Source: Verrucomicrobia bacterium UBA2460 (GTDB lineage Bacteria; Verrucomicrobiota; Verrucomicrobiia; Methylacidiphilales; Verrucolacustridaceae). From it: DNA of 5,750 nucleotides. Of this stretch, positions 1 through 5,292 are shown one piece after another. The stretch's first letter is position 1. Each line of letters begins with the position of its first letter. Location of the stretch: the NCBI GenBank assembly GCA_002342345.1, contig DDPU01000061.1, positions 1 to 5,750 of the forward strand, read 5' to 3'. Both the position numbers and the translations under genes were made by a program. The notes beneath the pieces were generated by a model. It worked only from the letters and a program-made list of their open reading frames with translations, was not told the origin of the DNA and ran no database searches.

Positions 1-1197
1 GCCGGGTCCCAGGGGGAGTACGCCGGACTTCTTGCCATCCGCGCCTGGCAGCACGCCCGCGGCGAGTCCCGGCGCGATGTCTGTCTGATCCCCGTCTCCG
101 CCCACGGCACCAATCCCGCCAGCGCCGTTCTCGCCGGACTCCGGGTCGTCGCCGTCGCCTGCGACGCCGCCGGCAACGTCGATCTCACCGATCTCGACGC
201 CAAGATCAGGGAACATGGCCCGCGCATCGCCGCCGCCATGGTCACCTATCCCTCCACCCACGGTGTTTTCGAGGCCGGCATCCGCGACTTTTGCAAAAAG
301 ATCCACGATGCCGGCGGCCAAGTCTATCTCGACGGCGCCAACCTCAACGCCCTCGTCGGCATCTGTCGCCCGGGCGATTTCGGGGCCGACGCCTGCCATC
401 TCAACCTCCACAAGACTTTCTGCATCCCCCACGGCGGCGGCGGGCCAGGAGTCGGTCCCGTGGCCGTGGCCAAGCACCTTGCCCCCTTCCTTCCCTCCCA
501 TCCCCTTGAGAGGATTCCCGCCGGTAAGGTCGGCCCCGTCGCCTCCGCCCCTCAGGGCAGCGCCAGCATCCTCGTCATTCCCTGGATGTATCTTGCCATG
601 GTCGGAGCACATGGCCTGGCCCGCTGCACCGAGGTAGCCTTGCTCAACGCCAACTACCTCGCCAGGAAACTCGCCCCCCACTATCCCATCCTCTTCCGCG
701 GGACCGGCGGATGGGTGGCCCACGAATTCATCCTGGATCTCCGCCCCTTCAAGGCCTCCGCAGGGATTGAGGTGGATGATGTGGCCAAGCGGCTCATGGA
801 TTACGGCTTTCACGCCCCCACCGTTTCGTGGCCGGTGGCCGGAACGATCATGATCGAACCCACCGAGTCGGAGTCCCGTGAGGAGCTTGACCGATTTGCC
901 GACGCCCTGATCGCCATCCGCCAGGAAATTGCCGCGATCGAGTCCGGCAAATCCGACCGTACCAAGAACCCGCTCAAACTCGCTCCCCACCCCGCAAGCG
1001 ATGTGCTCTCCGATTCCTGGGACCGCCCCTACTCCCGCGAACAAGCCGCCTTCCCCGCCCCTTGGACCCGCGCCTCCAAATATTGGCCCCCTGTCTCCCG
1101 CATCGACGCCGTCCAAGGCGACCGCAACCTCATCTGCTCCTGCCCCTCTGTGTCCGAATTAGCCTACCAACCTGCCCCTTCCGCGATGGAATTGTGA
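1..1197 (+). CDS. gcvP: Glycine dehydrogenase (decarboxylating), P-protein, C-terminal part
   Basis: The reading frame is open from the first base, so the 5' part lies outside the window; 398 residues remain of a family usually about 950 long. The P-protein is the PLP enzyme of the glycine cleavage system: it decarboxylates glycine and passes the aminomethyl group to the lipoyl arm of the H-protein in the cytoplasm. Visible landmarks, in order, are the glycine-rich start [49 protein letters not shown] and [18 protein letters not shown]. The Lys in the last motif (codon 138, bases 412-414) is the expected PLP Schiff-base lysine. Next come [16 protein letters not shown], the EPTESES motif and the tail [16 protein letters not shown]. 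The FCIPHGG form and the [14 protein letters not shown] ending match single-chain GcvP (as in E. coli) better than the split GcvPB subunit. About 12 residues (ending PSAMEL) extend past the usual end. No gcvT or gcvH is visible; they may lie upstream. Identification is very secure. Confidence 0.97.
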   Translation, partial: AGSQGEYAGLLAIRAWQHARGESRRDVCLIPVSAHGTNPASAVLAGLRVVAVACDAAGNVDLTDLDAKIREHGPRIAAAMVTYPSTHGVFEAGIRDFCKKIHDAGGQVYLDGANLNALVGICRPGDFGADACHLNLHKTFCIPHGGGGPGVGPVAVAKHLAPFLPSHPLERIPAGKVGPVASAPQGSASILVIPWMYLAMVGAHGLARCTEVALLNANYLARKLAPHYPILFRGTGGWVAHEFILDLRPFKASAGIEVDDVAKRLMDYGFHAPTVSWPVAGTIMIEPTESESREELDRFADALIAIRQEIAAIESGKSDRTKNPLKLAPHPASDVLSDSWDRPYSREQAAFPAPWTRASKYWPPVSRIDAVQGDRNLICSCPSVSELAYQPAPSAMEL

Positions 1198-1227
1198 CAT
1201 AAACATATGGTTTTTAATATTTTATGA

Positions 1228-1252
1228 CAAAGGGCTCTCCCTCTTGATTTTT
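1228..1252 (+). terminator. Candidate rho-independent terminator of gcvP
   Basis: Starting 31 bases after the gcvP stop, CAA+AGGG (1228-1234) can pair with CCCT+TTG (1239-1246) around a CTCT loop, with one bulged C at 1243. ATTTTT (1247-1252) follows at once. The stem is 7 bp with a bulge and only partly GC, so it is weak. Its place between two same-strand genes and the T-run support it. The 89-base gap is roughly 30 percent GC, far below the flanking genes, so it probably also holds the promoter of the next gene, but I could not pick out convincing -35/-10 boxes. Confidence 0.4.
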
Positions 1253-1286
1253 CCAGTATCCTGAATAAGTTTTTGGATTCTATTGG

Positions 1287-2072
1287 ATGAAACTCTTCCT
1301 CCCCACCCTCACCTCAGCAGTCCTCCTTTCCCTTTCTCCATCGTCGCGTGCGGCTGTCTCCCTTTTTGTCCTAAAAGACGCTTACGATATTAATCCCGCA
1401 AACCCTCAGGTTTATCGGTATGACGGAGCCGCCAACCTCCGTTCCGGCACCCAAAACTCCATCACCACTCGAACCATGGGCCATGGCTATTCCAGTGACA
1501 TCGCCATCGACGAACAGGGGCGGTTCTACTTTGTGAGCGGCCTCCCCACCGACACCTCCACCAAGCAAATTTGGTATTGGAACAGCGTGGCCGACTGGGC
1601 CGCCAATACCAACGGGGGTCTCCTGGGACAGAGAAATACCACTTTTCAAGTATCGGGATTTTCGGTGTACAACAACGAACTCTACTTTCTGGAAGGGAAT
1701 CCCAATGCCTTTGGAAATAAAACCCTGCGCAAATGGGCCTCGGCCACCTCCTGGGCCAACGGGGACGCCGGAACCACGGTCGGAACCCGCAGCATAGGCA
1801 CCGGTCTTGGTTTTGAAATCGATGCCGGCGGGGCCGTGTGGTTTCTGGACGGCTCCAGTCAGACTTCCACCAGCGGCACATTGTATCGCTGGAACAGCAT
1901 CAATGATTTTTTAAACAACACCAATGGAGACGGTAACGGGGGGGCCTTCAATTTTACTTTCTCCGGCACTGCCGACCAGATCGCCGGTCTCGCTGTCCCC
2001 GAACCCTCCTCCTCTTTGCTCTTCCTCACCTCCCTCGCCACCCTCGCCCTCTTCCGCCGCCGCTCCGCTTAA
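1287..2072 (+). CDS. Exported PEP-CTERM protein made of four ~52-residue repeats
   Basis: This encodes 261 residues with three parts. Residues 1-23 are a signal peptide (MK start, hydrophobic core, likely cut after SSRA or SSRAA). Residues 26-237 are the mature domain. Residues 238-261 are a PEP-CTERM sorting signal: PEP at 238-240, a hydrophobic segment (LLFLTSLATLALF, about 244-256), then RRR. In PEP-CTERM systems an exosortase cleaves at the motif, and the protein is surface-displayed or released with extracellular polymer. The mature domain divides into four repeats at about 26-78, 79-130, 131-182 and 183-237. Each has an early aromatic strand (FYFVSG, LYFLEG, VWFLDG), a YRW/WYWNS-type strand and a late strand like GFEID or DIAID. 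The late strands recall NHL/SMP-30-type beta-propeller blades. There are no cysteines. Ligand and function are unknown. ATG 1287 is chosen because it begins the signal peptide; no clear Shine-Dalgarno precedes it. The sorting signal is secure and the propeller fold is inferred. Confidence 0.9.
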   Translation: MKLFLPTLTSAVLLSLSPSSRAAVSLFVLKDAYDINPANPQVYRYDGAANLRSGTQNSITTRTMGHGYSSDIAIDEQGRFYFVSGLPTDTSTKQIWYWNSVADWAANTNGGLLGQRNTTFQVSGFSVYNNELYFLEGNPNAFGNKTLRKWASATSWANGDAGTTVGTRSIGTGLGFEIDAGGAVWFLDGSSQTSTSGTLYRWNSINDFLNNTNGDGNGGAFNFTFSGTADQIAGLAVPEPSSSLLFLTSLATLALFRRRSA

Positions 2073-2087
2073 GGGCTCTTTTCTCCG

Positions 2088-2116
2088 GGCTCCCTGCGAT
2101 AAAAACGGAGCCTTTT
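2088..2116 (+). terminator. Candidate terminator after the PEP-CTERM gene
   Basis: A perfect 6-bp inverted repeat, GGCTCC (2088-2093) and GGAGCC (2107-2112), surrounds a 13-base A-rich loop and is followed by TTTT (2113-2116). It begins 15 bases after the stop codon at 2070-2072, in the gap between two convergent genes. The hairpin could also stop transcripts of the minus-strand operon, but the T-run is present only on the + side. The loop is long and the stem short, so this is a moderate call. Confidence 0.45.
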
Positions 2117-2140
2117 AACACCAACGTCCAGCACAAACAT

Positions 2141-2156
2141 AATCGTAACCGCAAAC
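2141..2156. repeat. Degenerate hexamer repeat, copy in convergent gap
   Basis: The 16 bases AATCGTAACCGCAAAC read as CGTAAC plus CGCAAA plus C, variants of the CGTAAA unit seen cleanly at 5159-5185. It lies between the candidate terminator and the stop of the minus-strand oxidoreductase. This copy alone could be chance; it is listed because a clear multi-unit version occurs in another gap of the same window. Confidence 0.3.
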
Positions 2157-2163
2157 TGGAAGC

Positions 2164-3588
2164 TCACCCGTTCCTGCCCAGCGCTTCAACGATCGATTCC
2201 GCCGGATAGGTCCAGATCTCCGACAATGTCGGATGATAGTGCGGCAAATTCATCATCTCCTCCACCGTCCCCCGGTACCGCATGATCGCCAAAGGCTCGT
2301 GAATGAGATCCGAGGCGTGCGGCCCCACCGCCTGCGCCCCCACAATCTCCCCCCTCTGCTTGAGCGCGATCAGCTTCACAAACCCGTCCATCGCCCCCAT
2401 GGCCATCGACTTTCCGTGATCCGCAAACGGATAGCTCGCGGTCATAATTTCCCAGCCCTTCTCCCGGCACTCCTTTTCCGAATACCCCACCCCTGCCGCC
2501 TCCGGGGACGTGAAAATCACCTCCAGCTTCAGCCGGTAATCCATCCGCTCCCTTGGTTCCTTGCCCGCCACCAGCGCCGCCGCATTTTTCGCCGCCACCT
2601 CCCCCTGCTGAATTGCCAAATGCACCACCTCGTAGGGACCACACACATCCCCAGCCGCAAAGATGTGCGGCGCGCTCGTCTGCTGGGTTGGCTGAATGAC
2701 CACTTTTCCCTTTTCTGTCTTCACCCCAGCCGTCCATAAATTCAACCCGTCCAGATCGGGCTCCCGCCCCAACGCCTGCAAAATCTGCTCCGCCTCCACG
2801 CTCCTTTTCTTTCCGTTCTGCAGAAACTCAATTCTCTTTTTCTTCCCCTTCTTCACCACCCGCTGGATCTGCGTCCCGCAGAAAACCTCGCTCCCCTGCC
2901 TGCGAAACACCTCGGCCAGTGTGTCCCCCACCTCGGGGTCGGACTCGGGCAACAGCCGCTCACTCCTCTGGATCACCGTCACCTTCACTCCCAGATGGGC
3001 GTAATACTGCGCAAACTCCAGCGCCACCGCCCGACCCCCTAGCACAATCAGAGTTTTGACCGGCTTGGAGGCCTGCAGACACTCGTCACTCGTCCAATAC
3101 CCCGCCTCCTCCAGCCCGGGAATCTCCCGCTTCGCCGTCCTCGACCCCGTGGCCACCAAAAATGTCTTCGCTCCGATATCTGTCGGCACCTTCTCCTTTC
3201 CCACCGCCTCCAGCGCCAACCGGTGTGGACCCGTGAAGCGCCCCTTGGCCCGGTAAAAGTCGAACTTACCATTCTCCAGTTGCTCCCGCCGGTAGTCGGC
3301 AAATTCCCCGATCAGCCGGTCCTTCCGCTTGAGGATCGCCTTCCAGTTCGGCTGGGGTTTCCCCACACGGATTCCGAACTCCCCCGCCCGGGCGATCTCG
3401 TGGTTCCGGTGCGCACTCTCCAGCATGGTCTTGGTCGGCATGCAGCCGCGCAGGATGCAGAGGCCGCCCACCTGCCTCCCCCCCTCAACCACCGCCACCT
3501 TCAGCCCCAGCCCGGCTGCCGTCCGGGCCGCCGCATATCCCGCACTCCCTGCGCCGACCACGGCCAGGTCGTAGGTGGGCATCATCAC
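2164..3588 (-). CDS. Dihydrolipoyl-dehydrogenase-like flavin disulfide oxidoreductase
   Basis: At 474 residues it has full length for the class I pyridine-nucleotide disulfide oxidoreductases (dihydrolipoyl dehydrogenase, mercuric reductase, glutathione reductase). Numbering from GTG, it has an FAD dinucleotide-binding motif VVGAGSAG (10-17), redox-active cysteines C44 and C49 in GGLCILRGCMPTK, ATGSR (146-150), a second nucleotide-binding fold at 179-208, the second FAD motif IFAAGDVCG (309-317) and a dimerization domain ending in HYHPTLSE. There H452 and E457 match the catalytic His-Glu pair. The NAD-binding loop reads LGGRAVALE, where the family normally has GGG; R186 replaces a conserved glycine. 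Dihydrolipoyl or related disulfide-dithiol chemistry is likely, but the exact substrate is unknown. A mercuric reductase is unlikely because there is no N-terminal metal-binding domain and no C-terminal vicinal Cys pair. It is last in the operon, 4 bases after the GNAT stop. GTG 3588, ATG 3585 and ATG 3582 are tandem possible starts, with no clear Shine-Dalgarno to choose between them. Confidence 0.9.
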   Translation of the reverse strand: MMMPTYDLAVVGAGSAGYAAARTAAGLGLKVAVVEGGRQVGGLCILRGCMPTKTMLESAHRNHEIARAGEFGIRVGKPQPNWKAILKRKDRLIGEFADYRREQLENGKFDFYRAKGRFTGPHRLALEAVGKEKVPTDIGAKTFLVATGSRTAKREIPGLEEAGYWTSDECLQASKPVKTLIVLGGRAVALEFAQYYAHLGVKVTVIQRSERLLPESDPEVGDTLAEVFRRQGSEVFCGTQIQRVVKKGKKKRIEFLQNGKKRSVEAEQILQALGREPDLDGLNLWTAGVKTEKGKVVIQPTQQTSAPHIFAAGDVCGPYEVVHLAIQQGEVAAKNAAALVAGKEPRERMDYRLKLEVIFTSPEAAGVGYSEKECREKGWEIMTASYPFADHGKSMAMGAMDGFVKLIALKQRGEIVGAQAVGPHASDLIHEPLAIMRYRGTVEEMMNLPHYHPTLSEIWTYPAESIVEALGRNG

Positions 3589-3592
3589 GAAC

Positions 3593-4105
3593 TTAGGCGG
3601 TCAGGGTGACTTCGCCCGCCTGGCCGCCGAACTTGGGATAAAGGAACTTTGCGGCCGGCACCGTCTCCCTTGTCACCACCGCGGCCGTCTCCAGGCCCTT
3701 CCCTGCCAGGTGCCGCAAAGATTCCTGCAACAGCGCGGCGCCCAATCCACGGCGCTGATATTCGTAGTCAATGATCACCCCCGAAAGCAGATGCGGTCCT
3801 TCCCCGGGCACCGGATACAGGGCGCTGATTCCCACCACGCGGGGACCATGGACCAGGGCGAGAAGTTCCATGCCCGCAACCGGCTTGCCTTCGGGAAACA
3901 GGCGTTTCCGCAACTCCTCCAGATGCCCGTCCAGACCGATAATCCAGCTCTTCTCGTTCAGGAAAGCCTTCTGGATGCCCTCCCAGATCGCCTCAATGTC
4001 GTACTCCTTCAGTTCCTTGATCTCGTGCTTGGGAGGAAGTGCGGGCGTCTGGGTGGGAGACTTCTTCAAGTCCCATTCAAACCGGACCTTGCGGATGCCC
4101 TTCAT
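3593..4105 (-). CDS. GNAT-family N-acetyltransferase
   Basis: This encodes 170 residues from ATG 4105. The C-terminal half carries the GNAT acetyl-CoA core: a beta strand HLLSGVIIDYEY, then the pyrophosphate-binding loop QRRGLGAAL (QRRGLG at residues 117-122; family pattern Q/R-x-x-G-x-G/A), the following helix LLQESLRHLAGKGL, a strand (ETAAVV) and the closing FLYPKFGG segment, which corresponds to the usual LYxKxGF. The first 35 residues are basic and proline-containing and look like an added segment. The acceptor (small molecule, protein or antibiotic) cannot be told from sequence. The gene lies third in the minus-strand cluster, after pyrE and just ahead of the oxidoreductase, so it is probably cotranscribed. 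An upstream TTG at 4126 in the same frame would give 177 residues. I prefer the ATG because neither start has a good Shine-Dalgarno. The stop is TAA at 3595-3593. Confidence 0.85.
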   Translation of the reverse strand: MKGIRKVRFEWDLKKSPTQTPALPPKHEIKELKEYDIEAIWEGIQKAFLNEKSWIIGLDGHLEELRKRLFPEGKPVAGMELLALVHGPRVVGISALYPVPGEGPHLLSGVIIDYEYQRRGLGAALLQESLRHLAGKGLETAAVVTRETVPAAKFLYPKFGGQAGEVTLTA

Positions 4106-4156
4106 CAGGAAAATATTGGAACGCAAAAGCGGTCCGAATCCAAGCCGGAATCCCGC

Positions 4157-4726
4157 CTAGCGGCTACCCGGTTTCACCGCCGGGAGGCTCTTCAGGTCCG
4201 CGGGGAGTTTATCCGGCTCAAAGGTCTCCACCGGCAGTTTCATCAGGGAGCAGAGTGGAGCACCCAGTTCCGGCGGTTTCTCGCTCCGGTCCACCAGACA
4301 GGCGACCCCCGCCACCTCGCCCCCCGCGGCCTTTACCAGGGCAACCACCTCCTGGACCGCGCTTCCCGTGGTGATGACATCCTCGGCCACCAGAAACTTT
4401 TCCCCCGGCTTCACCGCGAACCGCCGGATTCTCAGTTTCCCCTCCTCCTTTTCCGCAAAGATATGCCTCCGCTTGAGATGCCGCCCCACCTCGTGCCCCA
4501 CGAGAATCCCCCCCATCGCCGGGGAAATCACCGAATGGAACGTCCACCGCTCCACCTTCAGCTTGGCGACCAGCGCCCCGCACAGCTCCGCCGTGGCCAC
4601 CGGATCCTGCAGCACCAGCGCGCACTGGAAAAACGTCCGGCTATGTTTGCCGGACCGCAAAACAAAGTGTCCCTGCAGGAGTGCCCCGCACCGGCGGAAC
4701 ACCTCCAGCACCTGCTCCTTGGTCAT
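4157..4726 (-). CDS. pyrE: Orotate phosphoribosyltransferase
   Basis: This 189-residue cytoplasmic enzyme of de novo pyrimidine synthesis joins orotate to PRPP, giving orotidine 5'-monophosphate. The length is typical. Visible motifs are the N-terminal LRSGKHSRTFF (23-33, equivalent to the family's SGxHS strand), SPAMGGILVGHEVG (68-81), IFAEKEEGKLRIRRF (89-103, the flexible loop region with catalytic-loop lysine and glutamates) and the PRPP-binding signature FLVAEDVITTGSAVQEV (111-127). The adjacent acidic pair E115-D116 is intact; the usual TTGGS reads TTGSA here. The open frame continues upstream to 5092, but that part overlaps ridA out of frame and has low-complexity Gly/Arg composition. 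ATG 4726 is the sensible start: it begins the conserved domain and overlaps the ridA stop as ATGA. The stop is TAG at 4159-4157. No other pyr gene is visible. Confidence 0.93.
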   Translation of the reverse strand: MTKEQVLEVFRRCGALLQGHFVLRSGKHSRTFFQCALVLQDPVATAELCGALVAKLKVERWTFHSVISPAMGGILVGHEVGRHLKRRHIFAEKEEGKLRIRRFAVKPGEKFLVAEDVITTGSAVQEVVALVKAAGGEVAGVACLVDRSEKPPELGAPLCSLMKLPVETFEPDKLPADLKSLPAVKPGSR

Positions 4727-5106
4727 GGCGCCCGCCGCGCCAACAACTCGATCTCCACCGACCCGCCCTTGGGAAGGGCCGCCACCTGGATCGTGGAACG
4801 GGAGGGCGGGTCCTTGGGGAAAAATTCCGCGTAAACCGCATTCATCTCGGGAAAAGTTTTCAGATCGGTCAGGAACACCGTCGCCTTCACCACATCCGCC
4901 AGCGTCAATCCCCCTTCCTGCAGCAGGCTCTGCGCCCGCTCCAGCGCCTTGCGGGTCTGTTCGGCCACCGGGCCCTGGATCAGGTTGCCCTGCTCGTCCA
5001 GTGCCAGTTGGCCGGAAAGAAACACAAAGCCCCCCGCTTCCGTCGCCTGGCGGTACGGCCCGATCGCCGGTCCCGCCACCTTCGAACTCCAACCCTTATG
5101 ACCCAT
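4723..5106 (-). CDS. ridA: RidA-family 2-iminobutanoate/2-iminopropanoate deaminase
   Basis: At 127 residues it matches the normal RidA/YjgF/YER057c length. RidA hydrolyses reactive enamines and imines such as 2-aminoacrylate, which PLP enzymes release from serine or threonine, and so protects other PLP enzymes; the active protein is a cytoplasmic trimer. Landmarks are GPYRQA (16-21, with Tyr18), FVFLSGQL (27-34), a central helix region 45-65, VVKATVFLTDL (72-82), FPEMNAVY (85-92) and SRSTIQVAALPKGGSVEIE (102-120). Arg103, the expected carboxylate-binding arginine (Arg105 in E. coli numbering), and Glu120 are both present, which favours true RidA-type deaminase activity over the inactive Rid subfamilies. 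ATG 5106 is preceded by GAAAGGA with 7 bases of spacing, the best Shine-Dalgarno in the window. The open frame runs on to 5667 but is low-complexity there and antisense to the next gene. It is first in the minus-strand cluster; its TGA overlaps the pyrE ATG. Confidence 0.95.
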   Translation of the reverse strand: MGHKGWSSKVAGPAIGPYRQATEAGGFVFLSGQLALDEQGNLIQGPVAEQTRKALERAQSLLQEGGLTLADVVKATVFLTDLKTFPEMNAVYAEFFPKDPPSRSTIQVAALPKGGSVEIELLARRAP

Positions 5107-5113
5107 GCCCCCA

Positions 5114-5120
5114 TCCTTTC
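5114..5120 (-). promoter_or_regulatory. Ribosome binding site of ridA
   Basis: On the minus strand GAAAGGA is followed by 7 bases and then ATG at 5106. It is a good purine-rich Shine-Dalgarno at ordinary spacing and fixes the ridA start against the long upstream open frame. Confidence 0.65.
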
Positions 5121-5158
5121 CCCTGATTCTTCCTTCGTCAACCCACCCTTCTCGGCCT

Positions 5159-5185
5159 CGTAAACGTAAACGTAATCGTAAACGG
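5159..5185. repeat. Short-period CGTAAA hexamer repeat
   Basis: Four consecutive hexamers CGTAAA, CGTAAA, CGTAAT, CGTAAA are followed by CGG. The stretch is AT-rich against GC-rich surroundings and lies 53 bases upstream of the ridA start on the minus strand, where it reads as TTTACG units. It is non-coding. It could be a protein-binding array or a member of a dispersed intergenic repeat family; a degenerate copy lies at 2141-2156. Confidence 0.65.
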
Positions 5186-5203
5186 TTGGCTACCCTTCCA
5201 CCC

Positions 5204-5239
5204 ATCTCCCATCTTCGATTCCCCCTATCTCCCATCTTC
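5204..5239. repeat. 13-base direct repeat in a pyrimidine-rich tract
   Basis: ATCTCCCATCTTC occurs at 5204-5216 and again at 5227-5239, exact copies 23 bases apart start to start. Within each copy ATCTCCCATCT is itself a near-repeat of ATCTCCC and ATCTTC. The 23-base period is close to two helical turns, so a paired binding site is possible, but simple low-complexity duplication is equally likely. Confidence 0.55.
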
Positions 5240-5292
5240 TGTCCTCTTCCGCCGCTCTCGCTCTCGCGTTCGTTGGACTGTAATCTGACAAC

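Larger units (their letters stand above)
5107..5292. other. Divergent intergenic region between ridA operon and D-LDH-like gene
   Basis: These 186 bases separate two outward-facing genes, so both promoters and any operators should lie here or in the gene starts. It holds a clean hexamer repeat (5159-5185), a 13-base direct repeat in a pyrimidine-rich stretch (5190-5260, pyrimidines on the + strand) and the ridA ribosome site. I could not identify a convincing sigma-70 promoter on either strand. Confidence 0.6.

Noticed and set aside
1..1197. gcvPB (split P-protein subunit 2) instead of single-chain gcvP
   Set aside because: The FCIPHGG active-site context and the [14 protein letters not shown] ending fit the single-chain form better; the missing 5' end means this is not absolutely excluded.
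3575..4834. 419-codon open frame on the + strand
   Set aside because: It is antisense to the GNAT and pyrE genes, rich in Pro/Arg/Gln/His without any domain, and is the usual GC-rich shadow of minus-strand genes.
4727..5092. 122-residue N-terminal extension of pyrE in the same open frame
   Set aside because: It is Gly/Arg-rich low complexity, antisense-free but out of frame with ridA, which occupies this stretch with clear family motifs. PyrE begins normally at 4726.
5113..5141. Minus-strand TTGACG (5141-5136) with AAGGAT 17 bases on as a ridA promoter
   Set aside because: AAGGAT matches only three of six -10 positions and coincides with the Shine-Dalgarno, so transcripts would start too close to or inside the gene.
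5159..5239. Possible CRISPR-like array
   Set aside because: The hexamers are contiguous with no spacers, the 13-base repeat occurs only twice, and no cas gene is present.
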